Positions 28,824 through 38,897 of a stretch of 64,000 nt of DNA are shown one piece after another. Every line of letters begins with the position of its first letter. The first letter of the stretch is position 1. A model generated the notes under the pieces. That model was not told the origin of the DNA, did no database searches, and worked only from the letters and a program-made list of their open reading frames with translations. Origin of the DNA: CAWFGW01 sp963849955 (lineage in GTDB: Bacteria; Bacteroidota; Bacteroidia; Cytophagales; JAAEPT01); contig CAWKJU010000027.1 of NCBI GenBank assembly GCA_963849955.1, positions 1 through 64,000 of the forward strand, in the 5' to 3' direction. The position numbers and the translations under genes were made by a program.

Positions 28824-30137
28824 TTACAGATAAGCCTCTAACACTGTTCCTGTCAATCTATTAATACCTATTTCGATGGTTTTTAAACTATACTGTAACT
28901 TTGCAAGTGTATTTTGCGCCTCTAATAAGGTTTGTTGAGTTAACCGGAAATCATACCCATTGATCGCTCCTCGTTTTAATTGTTCATCAGCAATAGCATA
29001 TACTTTTTCAGCGGCAGCCACATTACTAGATGCCAACACGATTCGTTGTTGTACCGACTCGTATTGATAGATCATTTTCAGCAAATCGGCATTCACATTC
29101 AACAACACTTGCTTTTTGTCAAGCTTCGCATTTTCTTCGTAAAACTCAGCGTTTTTAATTTCTCTTGTAATACTACCGCCATTGAAAAGGTTAAAACTTA
29201 CATTCACACCCACCACAGGACCATTTGTTCTACTACCTGTGAAAAAGCCGACTTCGGCAGTAGTTCTCGTATATTCATAGCCTGCAAATAATCCTATTTT
29301 AGGATAACGGTCAGCTTTTGCAATTCTTAAATTGGTTTCAGCAATCAACTCTTCTAGTCGCTGTTGCTGTAGCTGCTGGTTGTTGTTTTCAGCCTTTTCA
29401 AAAAGCGTGTCTTTGGAAAGTGCAGGAAGCGGTACGAACGAAGTTTTATCTACCGATAACTGGCGTTCTAAATCTTCATTCAACACGCGATTAATTTCTA
29501 TTTCTAATAATTTAATCGTGTTGAGCTGAGTTAATATTTGTATACTATCCGTCTGGTAATCAACCAATGCTTGCTGGAATTCCATACCTTTCCCTACCCC
29601 TATTTCTCTACGCTTTTTTTCAATATTCCAGCGGTAGGTGGAAATTTCAAACGACTGCCGGTAGCTGTCTAACAATTGCTTTTCATAGACCAACTGGAAA
29701 TATACCTCGGTAATGTCTGCTACCGTTTGTTCGATATAGAACTTAGAATTGATTTTCCCTAATTCTTCCAAATAACCTAACTGATCTTTCCGTGCGTATA
29801 CCCGAAACCCATCAAACAAAGACCACTCAACCAGTGCAAAGAGATTGATGCTCGTTGTTCTTGCATTGCTACCCTCACGTGTACTTCCATCAGCGAATTG
29901 TTGTAAAACATCGTTGGATGCACCTTGGGCTGTCCCTCCAAGACTAACGGAAGGTAACTGCCCAGCATTTCCAATCGTGTTATTATTGGAAGCAACTTCT
30001 GCTTCGTTTTTCAAAATGGAAATCTGATAGTTTTTTTCCAAGGCCGTAGCGATAAAGTCCTCTAATGACTGTCCCCATGTTGGTACTCCCACCAAGATGG
30101 CTGCTACCACAAGGCTATTTATAATCTTCTTCATCAA
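28824..30137 (-). CDS. TolC-family outer-membrane efflux channel
   Basis: 437 residues with a signal peptide (MKKIINSLVVAAILVGVPTWG). Two outer-membrane efflux protein repeats of long alpha-helices follow, with the typical AEVASNNNTIG and VNVSFNLFNGG turns, the latter being the beta-strand-to-helix turn of TolC proteins. It forms the exit duct of the tripartite RND pump. The start overlaps the end of the pump gene by 23 nt, which shows translational coupling. It is the last gene of the marR operon. A start three bases later is equally possible. Confidence 0.92.
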   Translation of the reverse strand: MMKKIINSLVVAAILVGVPTWGQSLEDFIATALEKNYQISILKNEAEVASNNNTIGNAGQLPSVSLGGTAQGASNDVLQQFADGSTREGSNARTTSINLFALVEWSLFDGFRVYARKDQLGYLEELGKINSKFYIEQTVADITEVYFQLVYEKQLLDSYRQSFEISTYRWNIEKKRREIGVGKGMEFQQALVDYQTDSIQILTQLNTIKLLEIEINRVLNEDLERQLSVDKTSFVPLPALSKDTLFEKAENNNQQLQQQRLEELIAETNLRIAKADRYPKIGLFAGYEYTRTTAEVGFFTGSRTNGPVVGVNVSFNLFNGGSITREIKNAEFYEENAKLDKKQVLLNVNADLLKMIYQYESVQQRIVLASSNVAAAEKVYAIADEQLKRGAINGYDFRLTQQTLLEAQNTLAKLQYSLKTIEIGINRLTGTVLEAYL

Positions 30138-33100
30138 TGAGTTTATTCTCTTTACTTGCTATGTACGTATATAATGCGGGAATAATGTAGAGCGTTAGCA
30201 ACAGAGAAAGTATGAGCCCCCCTATAATTGCTAATCCCATTGGAATTCGACTTGTTGACGAATCACCTAAAGCCAAAGCAATAGGTAACGCGCCTAATAC
30301 GGTTGACAAACTCGTCATCAAAATAGGTCTAAAACGTTGCGAAGCGGATTCATAAGCGGCTTCCACTAACGACAAACCTGCATCCCGTTTTTGATTGGCA
30401 AATTCCACTATTAAAATCCCATTTTTAGTCACAATACCTATGAGTACTATCATACCGATTTGACTGAAGATGTTTAAGGTTTGGTCAAACGCCCAAAGTG
30501 TTATTATTGCTCCCGCCAACGCTAAGGGTACAGTTAACATAATGGTAAAGGGATCCCTGAAACTTTCAAACTGGGCAGCTAACGTCAAATAAACCAATGC
30601 TAAAGCGAAAAAGAAAATGAGTGTGGTGCTACTAGAACTCTCCGCATAATCAGAAGCACTACCTGCCAACTCAGTACTAAATGATTCGTCTAACAACTCA
30701 GAAGCAATTCTTTGCATCTCATCAATACCGGCTCCCACGGTGTATCCTTGCGCTGGCGTTGCTTGAACGGTGGCAGAAGTGTAGCGGTTATAACGTAGCA
30801 GCGATGGTGGTCGACTTTCAAAATCGATATCCACCAAGTTTTCTAACGTTATCATTTGTCCTGATGCATTTCTAACGCTTATATTTTTTAAATCAAGGGG
30901 TTCATTTTTTTGTGACTTGTTTGCCTCTGCCAACACATAATATTGTTTTCCATCTTTGATGAAATAACCCATGCGCTGTTCACTTAAAAATGTTTGCAGG
31001 GTTTGAGCAATATCAGCTACACTCACTCCCATCAATTGTGCCTTGCTTCTGTTGATGTCAATTATTATTTCCGGTTTGTTAAATTTCAAATCCACAGTGG
31101 ATACTGAAAACACAGGACTGTTTTGGACTTTATCCATAAACTTCGGTAACACCTCTTTCAATCGTTCCAAGTCCGGAGCTTGCAACACAAACTGGATAGG
31201 CATGTTACCACTACTACCAGCGCCTTTGATGGTCGGTTCTTGTAATACAAACGACTGAGCAAAAGTGTATTTACTCAACCATTGATTAATTTCATTTGCT
31301 AACTCATCCTGTGATTTTTCCCGCTCAGATGGTTGTTTCAAGGGCATAAAAACAAATGCAGAATTCACTGACGTGGAAGCTCTAAATGTAGGTGCGGTAA
31401 CTCCAAGTAAAAAAGCTTTTTCAGGAATAGTATCCAAAAGGTGTAATACATCTAACTGATAGCTATCCATCGCTTCGTAGGAAGTGCCCTCAGGTGCTGT
31501 TGATACAATTCGAAGCTGACTTTTATCTTCCATTGGAGCTAGTTCAGACTGTAACTGAGAACCTACTATGAATATTAAAGCCAACATGACAATGAAAACA
31601 GGTATCGCTACCCAGCGCACCGTCATGAAACTACGAAGGGAGTTGGTATAACTACGAACACTGCTCTCCACCAAACTGCCGAAAAATTTCATCAACTTGT
31701 TTTCAGAGGTGCTTTTCTTCAACATGCGAGAACTCAACATCGGGGTTAATGATAAGGTGATGAACGTAGAAATAACAATGGCGCCAACTACGACCATCGC
31801 AAATTCACTAAACAATTGTCCGGTGAGTCCTTGCATAAAGAATATAGGCAGGAACACACATACTAAAGTGATAGAAGTCGCTATAACTGCAAAATAAACT
31901 TCTCTGGAACCTTCGAAAGCAGCTTTAATAGGGTGCATTCCTTCTTCTATCTTGGCATAAATATTCTCCATTACAACAATGGCGTCATCCACCACAAGAC
32001 CTGTTGCCAATACTAAGCCTAATAAGGAAAGAACATTTATTGAATAACCAACGACATACAATATCGCAAAACTTCCTATTAAAGCGATAGGAATAAGAAT
32101 TACAGGAATAAAAGTCGTCCGCCAGTTTCTTAGAAAGAAAAATATAACCATTAACACCAAAATAAATGCTAAAAGAATAGTGGATTTCACTTCACTTATG
32201 GCTTTGCGAATACTGATGGTTTTATCCATGGCGACATCCAACTCAATATCTGCAGGTAAATCTTTTTTCATGATCTCTAAACGCCTAAAGGCTTCATCCA
32301 CAATATCGATGTAGTTAGCCCCTGGCTGTGGTTGTAAAGCAATTCCCACCATTGGAATCACTCCGTTTCCACGCAAAATGGTACGTTCCACTTCTGCCCC
32401 CATGCGGGCATGACCAATGTCTTTTAAACGGATCAGCGTATTGTCTCTATTGGCAATAATCAGGTTATCAAACTCTTCCGGTGTATACAGTCGACCTACC
32501 GTTCGCACCGTCAACTCTGTTTCTGAACCTTCAATTCTTCCAGAGGGCAATTCAATGTTCTGAGCATCCAAGGCTTTTTGAATCTCTTGGGGGGTGATGT
32601 TCAACGTCTGCATCCGTGTTGGATCTAACTCAATTCGCATCGCATATCTTTTCTCTCCCCAAATTCGAATGCTACTTACGCCTGGAATGGTTTGCAAACG
32701 CTCTTTAAAGATGTTATCTCCAATCTGCGTTAATTCCAACAAACCTCTTTTTTTGCTTTGAACCGTAATTGAAAGAATGGTTTCCGCATTTGCATCTGCT
32801 TTGTTTACAACAGGTGGATCAGCATCAGGGGGTAAATTTTTAATCGCTTGCGATACCTTATCACGTACATCGTTGGCAGCATCATTCAAATCGACTTTAG
32901 ACAAAAACTCAACTGTAATTGTACTTCGACCATCCGTACTGATGGAGCTCAACGTCTTAATTCCATCCACACTGTTGATTTGTTCTTCCAGTGGTTCAGT
33001 AATTTGTGATTCAATGATATCCGCATTCGCACCCGTATAATTAGTTTGTACTGTCACAATAGGTGGATCCACACTTGGGTACTCGCGCACTCCCAAGTAG

Positions 33101-33189
33101 ATATATCCAACTACCCCCAACATGACCACAATGATGGCAAACACTGTAGCCAGAACGGGTCTTTTTATACTTATTTCCGATAATGTCAT
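30115..33189 (-). CDS. RND efflux pump inner-membrane subunit (HAE1/AcrB type)
   Basis: 1024 residues, full length for AcrB-like transporters. There are twelve TM helices in two repeats, each with a large periplasmic loop. The N-terminal KRPVLATVFAIIVVMLG is characteristic. The proton-relay aspartate pair is present in GLVVDDAIVVMENIY, and the second repeat ends GILIVEFANQ with conserved F and N. It exports drugs or other amphiphiles from periplasm or membrane. It lies 15 nt after the adaptor gene and overlaps the channel gene. The hydrophobic-drug (HAE1) rather than metal (HME) subfamily is indicated by overall similarity. Confidence 0.93.
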   Translation of the reverse strand: MTLSEISIKRPVLATVFAIIVVMLGVVGYIYLGVREYPSVDPPIVTVQTNYTGANADIIESQITEPLEEQINSVDGIKTLSSISTDGRSTITVEFLSKVDLNDAANDVRDKVSQAIKNLPPDADPPVVNKADANAETILSITVQSKKRGLLELTQIGDNIFKERLQTIPGVSSIRIWGEKRYAMRIELDPTRMQTLNITPQEIQKALDAQNIELPSGRIEGSETELTVRTVGRLYTPEEFDNLIIANRDNTLIRLKDIGHARMGAEVERTILRGNGVIPMVGIALQPQPGANYIDIVDEAFRRLEIMKKDLPADIELDVAMDKTISIRKAISEVKSTILLAFILVLMVIFFFLRNWRTTFIPVILIPIALIGSFAILYVVGYSINVLSLLGLVLATGLVVDDAIVVMENIYAKIEEGMHPIKAAFEGSREVYFAVIATSITLVCVFLPIFFMQGLTGQLFSEFAMVVVGAIVISTFITLSLTPMLSSRMLKKSTSENKLMKFFGSLVESSVRSYTNSLRSFMTVRWVAIPVFIVMLALIFIVGSQLQSELAPMEDKSQLRIVSTAPEGTSYEAMDSYQLDVLHLLDTIPEKAFLLGVTAPTFRASTSVNSAFVFMPLKQPSEREKSQDELANEINQWLSKYTFAQSFVLQEPTIKGAGSSGNMPIQFVLQAPDLERLKEVLPKFMDKVQNSPVFSVSTVDLKFNKPEIIIDINRSKAQLMGVSVADIAQTLQTFLSEQRMGYFIKDGKQYYVLAEANKSQKNEPLDLKNISVRNASGQMITLENLVDIDFESRPPSLLRYNRYTSATVQATPAQGYTVGAGIDEMQRIASELLDESFSTELAGSASDYAESSSSTTLIFFFALALVYLTLAAQFESFRDPFTIMLTVPLALAGAIITLWAFDQTLNIFSQIGMIVLIGIVTKNGILIVEFANQKRDAGLSLVEAAYESASQRFRPILMTSLSTVLGALPIALALGDSSTSRIPMGLAIIGGLILSLLLTLYIIPALYTYIASKENKLIDEEDYK

Positions 33190-33204
33190 ATCTGTATATG
33201 CGAC

Positions 33205-34242
33205 TTATTTAACGGTCTGTAATTTCACTTGACCACCGTCTTTTATTTGAAGTAAACCTGTAGTGATGACCGTGTCCCCTGCTGCTACACCTGTGATGAC
33301 ATGTACCTTATCTGCTGTTCGGGTTCCTAGCTCAACCGTTTTCCGTATTGCTTTTCCTCCTTTATATAGGTATACTGTTTGGTCTTTTATTTCAGGAACA
33401 ACCGCTTGCGTTGGTACCAACAAAGCATTATCAATAAACTTAGTAGAAACAAGTACTTCTGCATAGGTGCCTGGGAGAAGGTCTTTTTTAGCTGACTGTG
33501 GTAAGCGAGCCCGAACATTGATGGTTCGGGACTCCGCATTAATCATAGGGCTGATGGCATAGATATCGGCTTCCAAAGTATCTTTTCCCACCAAAACATG
33601 GATGGCTTTACCCATTTCGATGCTGTTGATATAGGCTTGGGGAAGTGAAAAGTCAACCTTAAGGGTATTAGTTGCAGTTAAGGTCGTAATAACATCTCCC
33701 TCTTTTAAAAAGGCACCTAAACTGAAGTCGCGCATCCCCATTTTACCCGAAAAAGGAGCTTTCACATTTGCTAGCTGTATATTCACTTGCAACTGTTGAA
33801 TTTGTGCTTTTAACTTTTCGATGGTTGTTGCTGCTAAGTCAATTTCTTCTTGACTACTTCCCTCTATTTCTAGTAAATCTTTTCTTCGTTGCAGTTCTTT
33901 TTCCGCAGTTTCAAGTTCAGAATTTAAGCCTGACAGTTGTGCTCTCCACACGCGATCGTCAAGGCGAATGATGGATTGACCTTCGCGGATTTGTTGGCCC
34001 TCTTTGAAATAAATAGCCAGTACCATCCCTGCTAATGGCGCTTTCAACTCCACTTGTTCACTTGCCAATAAATTAGCCGTTGCAGTAATGTCATTAGCGA
34101 ATGAATGAGGAACTACCTTGTACCCCACAACTTGTAAGGCAGGTCGAGCACCTGCTGGGGTTGATGTTTCTGTATTTTTACTACACGATAACATTGTAGC
34201 AACTAGTAAAGGTAAAAGAGTAACCTTATTAATTATTTTCAT
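33205..34242 (-). CDS. RND periplasmic adaptor lipoprotein
   Basis: 345 residues from the ATG at 34242. The longer frame from 34275 would run into marR and spoil the signal peptide. The lipobox is VATMLSC with the acylated Cys near residue 20. Barrel-sandwich halves flank an alpha-hairpin (about residues 85-165, LNSELETAEKELQRRKDLLE). A beta-barrel and membrane-proximal domain follow. It links the pump to the TolC channel. marR ends 4 nt upstream, which places all four genes on one transcript. Confidence 0.92.
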   Translation of the reverse strand: MKIINKVTLLPLLVATMLSCSKNTETSTPAGARPALQVVGYKVVPHSFANDITATANLLASEQVELKAPLAGMVLAIYFKEGQQIREGQSIIRLDDRVWRAQLSGLNSELETAEKELQRRKDLLEIEGSSQEEIDLAATTIEKLKAQIQQLQVNIQLANVKAPFSGKMGMRDFSLGAFLKEGDVITTLTATNTLKVDFSLPQAYINSIEMGKAIHVLVGKDTLEADIYAISPMINAESRTINVRARLPQSAKKDLLPGTYAEVLVSTKFIDNALLVPTQAVVPEIKDQTVYLYKGGKAIRKTVELGTRTADKVHVITGVAAGDTVITTGLLQIKDGGQVKLQTVK

Positions 34243-34246
34243 CTGA

Positions 34247-34717
34247 TTAATTTTTTTCTCGTTTGGTAGCTTCAATAATAAAGTTTGACTCAGGCAGTGT
34301 GTTTATTTGCTTCATCAACTTATTCATTCCTTTTTCAAATACTTCTCGTTCAGCCTCTGAAAATTCACTAAACAATAAATCATTGGTTTTAGCTATTGCT
34401 GCTTTTACTTTTGGGACTAATTGATGGGCTAAAGCGGTCGCTTCTAACAACTGACACCTCCGGTCCACCTCATTTTGTTTTCGGGTTACCAATCCCTTCT
34501 CACTTAAATGGTCAACAATCCGCATTACCGAAACCTTATCTCTTTTGAGCGATTCGGCTAATTCCTTTTGAGTAATGTTACCACTGTTTGCACAGATATG
34601 TAAAAAAGGCACAAAGTACCGTTCGATACCTTGAGGAGTCATTATTTCCGAAAGCGTACTTAAATACGTCTCGGAAATCAACGCCATTCCCCATCCATAT
34701 ACCTTTAATTTATCCAC
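34247..34717 (-). CDS. MarR-family transcriptional repressor
   Basis: Up to 156 residues from a GTG at 34717; the next ATG (34687) would give 146. It has a winged-helix domain of MarR type: recognition helix within KRDKVSVMRIVDHLSEKGLV and wing TRKQNEVDRRCQLLEATA. It is the first gene of the efflux operon and very likely represses it by binding the palindrome at 34725-34759, which overlaps the promoter. Family members release DNA on binding phenolic compounds or on cysteine oxidation. One cysteine occurs in HICANSG and one in RRCQ. The inducer is unknown. Confidence 0.88.
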   Translation of the reverse strand: MDKLKVYGWGMALISETYLSTLSEIMTPQGIERYFVPFLHICANSGNITQKELAESLKRDKVSVMRIVDHLSEKGLVTRKQNEVDRRCQLLEATALAHQLVPKVKAAIAKTNDLLFSEFSEAEREVFEKGMNKLMKQINTLPESNFIIEATKREKN

Positions 34718-34724
34718 GTAAAAA

Positions 34725-34759
34725 TTAGTTACATTTGTTACTATTGCAAACGTAACTAA
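34725..34759. promoter_or_regulatory. Palindromic MarR operator with divergent -7 boxes
   Basis: TTAGTTAC-A-TTTG and CAAA-C-GTAACTAA form a 35-bp palindrome (13-nt arms with one unpaired position, 9-nt centre). Each arm contains an exact TAnnTTTG box: TACGTTTG on the minus strand (34754-34747), placed for marR, and TACATTTG on the plus strand (34730-34737). MarR binding here would block both. I saw no clear -33 TTG for either. Confidence 0.7.
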
Positions 34760-34925
34760 TGTTTAAACATTAAAAAATTATATTTAAATATAATTTACAA
34801 TAAAGTCAACAAAAGGTGAAAACGAAAACTTTTTTAAAAAGGAAATGGTTACATTACCAATAACACAATAGGGTAATCCCTATCTTATTTTTTAAAACCA
34901 TGTACAACAAAAATTAAAATGAATT

Positions 34926-35564
34926 ATGACAATTAGACTAGGAGACCAAGCACCAAACTTTACAGCTCAATCCACTGAAGGAGAAATTAATTTTCATGAG
35001 TGGTTAGGCGATAGCTGGGGTATATTATTTTCACACCCTGCAGATTATACACCTGTTTGTACTACAGAGCTAGGCACAGTAGCGAGATATAAACCGGAAT
35101 TCGATAAGCGAAACGTAAAAGTAGTGGCTTTAAGTGTAGATGGTTTAGAATCTCACAAAGGGTGGATTAAAGATATCAATGAAACACAAAACACAACGAT
35201 GAACTTTCCCATCATTGCCGATGAAGATCATAAAGTGTCTGAGTTGTATGACATGATTCATCCAAACGCGAACGATAAGTTAACCGTGCGTTCTGTATTT
35301 GTGATTGGGCCAGACAAAAAAATAAAACTGATCATCACTTACCCTGCCTCAACTGGTAGAAACTTTGATGAGTTGTTAAGGGTGATAGACTCACTTCAAC
35401 TAACCGCTTACCACAAAGTGGCTACACCAGCGAACTGGAAAAGCGGTGACGACTGTGTAATATCACCAGCAGTTAAGAATGAGGATATTCCAGCTCTTTT
35501 CCCTAAAGGATCCCGAGAGATAAAACCTTATTTAAGAATGACACCACAGCCTGATACTAAATAA
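34926..35564 (+). CDS. 1-Cys peroxiredoxin (Prx6/AhpC-TSA)
   Basis: 212 residues. It reduces hydroperoxides in the cytosol. The peroxidatic motif is SHPADYTPVCTTE with Cys45, and the AhpC-TSA core runs to about 150. The C-terminal 1-Cys Prx domain (PANWKSGDDCVISP) is present; its Cys is not at the 2-Cys resolving position. This length and tail are typical of the Prx6 branch. It is divergent from marR. The plus-strand -7 box in the marR operator lies about 190 nt upstream, so MarR might also affect this gene, but the leader would be long. A good terminator follows. Confidence 0.93.
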   Translation: MTIRLGDQAPNFTAQSTEGEINFHEWLGDSWGILFSHPADYTPVCTTELGTVARYKPEFDKRNVKVVALSVDGLESHKGWIKDINETQNTTMNFPIIADEDHKVSELYDMIHPNANDKLTVRSVFVIGPDKKIKLIITYPASTGRNFDELLRVIDSLQLTAYHKVATPANWKSGDDCVISPAVKNEDIPALFPKGSREIKPYLRMTPQPDTK

Positions 35565-35573
35565 TACCTATAA

Positions 35574-35608
35574 CTCCCTAAAAGCTTATAAACTTTTAGG
35601 GAGTTTAT
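35574..35608 (+). terminator. Terminator after the peroxiredoxin gene
   Basis: CTCCCTAAAAG (35574-35584) and CTTTTAGGGAG (35593-35603) form a perfect 11-bp stem with an 8-nt loop, followed by TTTAT. The stem is AT-flanked and could work in both directions. Confidence 0.88.
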
Positions 35609-35699
35609 AAAAAACCACCCTCATTTTTTTCACTTCCTCAATTGTTCTCCTACCTTTAGTTTAAGAACAAAAAACACCGCTATCTTTCTTCAATCAGCC

Positions 35700-37904
35700 A
35701 TGCCTAAGCATACCCTGCACATATGGAAAAGTGATTTTATCGCGAGTATTAATGTAATGTTAGTCGCTTTGCCTTTAGGGCTAGGACTTGCTAGTGCAGC
35801 TGGCATTGAACCCATCAGTGGTGTGATTTCAGCTATTGTTGGTGGAATTGTATGTACTTTCATACGTGGTAGTTATGTCGCAATTAACGGACCTGGGTAC
35901 AGCATCATTGCCGTCATAGTCTTGGCTTTAGAAACCCTAAAAAAATACCCCAATAATTCATTTGAAGTCTTGTTAGCTGCCTTCATTGTTTCAGGGGTGT
36001 TCACTATTATCCTCGGTATCATCAAATTTGGTGAGCTAGGTAGAAACATCCCCCGTTCAGTCATCACTGGATTGTTAGCAAGTGTGGGTGTCATTATCAT
36101 TTTAAAACAACTCCCCCCTGCTTTAGGCACTGAACTTAAGTTTAGCCTTACTTCAACTTATTTTCAATCCATTCATTTACCAGAAGTATTCATTTTTTTG
36201 ATCTCTACCTTGATTATTATTTTTTATGAAAAAAGTAAGAGTAAGTTTATAAAACTCATCCCCTCCCCAGTATGGGTATTACTTTTTGGAATTCCATTCA
36301 CCCTCTGGTTTAACCTCAAAACCACAAACGAAATTGATGTTTTCGGTAACGTATTTACCACAGGTCAACATCTATTTGTTGCTTTACCAGCTGATTTATT
36401 CGAACATTTTCCCACTGCTGATTTTTCATTAATTAATACGCTCGATTTTTGGCTGATTGCCTTAAGCATCGCTCTGGTGGGCTCACTTGAAAGTTTATTA
36501 AGTGCAAAAGCCGTGGAAAAACTAGATCCGTTAAAGCGACCAGTTAACATTAATAAAGATATTATCTCCATTGGTGTGGCCACTGTAGTTTCGGGTTTTG
36601 TTGGTGGAATGCCTGTGAATGTCGTTATTTCTCGCAGTTCAGTAAATACCAATTCCGGTGCAAAAACTGGTTTATCCAACTTCATGCATGCCATACTTTT
36701 GATTGGGATTCTACTATTTTTGCAAGACTATGTGACCTATATCCCTTTCCCTTGTTTGGCAGCAATTTTAGTAATGACAGGTTACAAGCTCACCAAACCA
36801 AAAGTATATAAAGACGCTTATTTACATGGAAAAGAGCAACTTTTAGTTTTACTAGTTACTCTTGTTGTAATTTTATTTGGTGGATTAATAACTGGACTGA
36901 TAGTAGGCATGTTATTCAACTTAGCTGTGCATGTCTATTTCTACGATGGTAAATTAAAAGACTTCTTACACAATATTACACACCCCACATTGGTAGACCT
37001 TAATTCTGAAAAAAGCCGTGTAACTATTCAAGCCAATGGTGTGATTAACTTCTTAAATATCAATGCACTTCAAGGTAATTTTTCAAAAATCAAAAAAGGC
37101 AAAAAAGTTTCTGTTGATTTTAGTAACACTAAATTGATTGACTACACCGTGCTAGAATATATTAAGGATTTTGGGAGAGAATACCGTTCATACGACAAAG
37201 GTAAGTTCGAAACCGTTGGTTTAGACGCATTATACACCTCAGCCTATTACCCACAAGGACTTCATTATTTACAAAAAGATAAAAAAGCACTTATAAAAGT
37301 AAATCGAAAAACCGATCGTCAAATTGAACTAATTGATCTTACAGAAAAAATGAACTGGAAGTTTGATAGCCCAGTTTGTTGGGAAATACGTGAATTGGAC
37401 CAGTTTGATTATTTCAAAAAACACCCGATTGAATACACCTCTAATGTCATTCATGGTCAATACAAGGATTTGAATGTTAAATGGGAAATTTCTGATATGA
37501 CTTTTGTATCTGGTGCTTTCATTGAAAAGAAAGAATTACATACCACAGAACACCTCATAAAACTACCCGTTACACTTCCCCCATTCATTTTAAGTAAAGA
37601 AATGTTATACGAGCGTCTAATCGACAAAAATTTAGATATAGATTTTAAAAATGCCACGCAGTTTTCTAAAAACTTTCTACTTAAATCGCCTCAGCAACAA
37701 GCTATTCGAGAGTTATTTACTCCAGAAATTTTAGCATTTTTTGAACAAAACAATGTTTATCATATCGAATGTAACGGCAAACAACTAGTAATTTTTAAAA
37801 ATATGCGTCTTGCATCTGTTGATGAAATCAAAGAGTTAGTCGATTATTCGTACAAACTATGTAAGCTCTTACTTCACTCACATACAAGTGAACACCTCAC
37901 TTAA
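35700..37904 (+). CDS. SulP/SLC26-family anion permease with extended C-terminus
   Basis: 734 residues. The membrane domain (about 1-425) has the SulP signature near the start (ALPLGLGLASAAGIEPISGV and AINGPGYSI) and QDYVTYIPFPCLAAILVMTG. A STAS domain follows at about 438-505 (VTIQANGVINFLN ... VSVDFSNTKLIDYTVLEYI). Substrates of the family include sulfate, bicarbonate and other anions; the substrate here is unknown. The last roughly 200 residues (530-734) are an extra soluble domain that I do not recognise, longer than in ordinary SulP proteins. The stop overlaps by 4 nt the stop of the convergent gene. Confidence 0.88.
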   Translation: MPKHTLHIWKSDFIASINVMLVALPLGLGLASAAGIEPISGVISAIVGGIVCTFIRGSYVAINGPGYSIIAVIVLALETLKKYPNNSFEVLLAAFIVSGVFTIILGIIKFGELGRNIPRSVITGLLASVGVIIILKQLPPALGTELKFSLTSTYFQSIHLPEVFIFLISTLIIIFYEKSKSKFIKLIPSPVWVLLFGIPFTLWFNLKTTNEIDVFGNVFTTGQHLFVALPADLFEHFPTADFSLINTLDFWLIALSIALVGSLESLLSAKAVEKLDPLKRPVNINKDIISIGVATVVSGFVGGMPVNVVISRSSVNTNSGAKTGLSNFMHAILLIGILLFLQDYVTYIPFPCLAAILVMTGYKLTKPKVYKDAYLHGKEQLLVLLVTLVVILFGGLITGLIVGMLFNLAVHVYFYDGKLKDFLHNITHPTLVDLNSEKSRVTIQANGVINFLNINALQGNFSKIKKGKKVSVDFSNTKLIDYTVLEYIKDFGREYRSYDKGKFETVGLDALYTSAYYPQGLHYLQKDKKALIKVNRKTDRQIELIDLTEKMNWKFDSPVCWEIRELDQFDYFKKHPIEYTSNVIHGQYKDLNVKWEISDMTFVSGAFIEKKELHTTEHLIKLPVTLPPFILSKEMLYERLIDKNLDIDFKNATQFSKNFLLKSPQQQAIRELFTPEILAFFEQNNVYHIECNGKQLVIFKNMRLASVDEIKELVDYSYKLCKLLLHSHTSEHLT

Positions 37905-38608
37905 TGTGTAGCTAAGTAACCCATCATCTTTCGTTTTGCGATAGGAAGAATTGTTTCTTGGTAGGGATACATGGCAGTGTATTCTACTAAATAAGTAGCG
38001 GGAATAAATTTCATTTGATGTTTTTTTATCAATTGTAATTTCAATGACTCAAATGTTTCGCTGATTCGTTTTACAAACGTGTCCAAATAATGCAAATAAA
38101 TTCCTTTAAATGACTCACCTGCTAATTGAATCGCAGATAACTGATACTGATAGAGTTGCACCACTCTATCGCCCACTGGTTTAATAAATAAAAAGCCATC
38201 GGATTTTCTTATAGGCATAATACCAATTGGCTCAATAGTTAATTTATTTTCAGTATCGAGATAAATATCTTTTCCTACGCGAATTTCATGTTCAACTTTA
38301 GGTAAAGCAAAATCAATGAGCGCCTGAATGGTTTCCAACTCTAGTGAGTCATGCTTGTTTTCTTCAAAAACAAGTGCTAATTTTTCGTAGTCAATACCTG
38401 TGAGTTTTTTAGGAAATTCGGCTTGTAATTTTTCCTTCATCTCTTTCAACGAACTCATGTATTGATGTTGCGCAATCAATTCCGACAAAGCGGGATAAAG
38501 TCGTTTATCTTGAAGTTCTTTTCCTTGTTTTTGCATGAATGCCAGAAACAAATACTTTTTGTATTCATAATCTGACAAACCTTCGATTAACCAATTTTCT
38601 GTTAGCAT
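37901..38608 (-). CDS. Hypothetical cytosolic protein (235 aa)
   Basis: The frame is open to 38659, but the convincing start is MLTENWLIEGL at 38608; the upstream 17 residues look non-coding. I do not recognise the family. The N-terminal half is helical (EYKKYLFLAFMQKQGKELQD), the middle has a beta segment (GFLFIKPVGDRVVQLYQYQLS), and there is no signal peptide or membrane helix. It overlaps the SulP gene tail-to-tail by 4 nt. Upstream to 38897 lies a 289-bp gene-free stretch with no clear promoter motif. Confidence 0.65.
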   Translation of the reverse strand: MLTENWLIEGLSDYEYKKYLFLAFMQKQGKELQDKRLYPALSELIAQHQYMSSLKEMKEKLQAEFPKKLTGIDYEKLALVFEENKHDSLELETIQALIDFALPKVEHEIRVGKDIYLDTENKLTIEPIGIMPIRKSDGFLFIKPVGDRVVQLYQYQLSAIQLAGESFKGIYLHYLDTFVKRISETFESLKLQLIKKHQMKFIPATYLVEYTAMYPYQETILPIAKRKMMGYLATH

Positions 38609-38897
38609 GACATTTATCTGACAAAATTGCACATAAAACCCTGACACTAAAACCGTCATTAGTGTATAAATACAGGAATATTAACCATAAAGTTTAACAT
38701 TTTTGCTAAAATTTAGTCTTGTTACATAACAGTAAAAATCACAACTAAGAATTTTATTAACCACAGCTATTATGCTTTAAATGATTAATAAATTCTATTA
38801 GCTCTTCTGTGATGATGTCTTAAGTGTATAAATACTAAAAGTAAAGGTTTGCGACTTTGTAGTTACTCATTTAATTTTTTAAAAGATTATATTATTC

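Noticed and set aside
38661..38835. 13-bp direct repeat AGTGTATAAATAC at 38661 and 38823
   Set aside because: Short, AT-rich and only two copies. No promoter or binding context could be supported.
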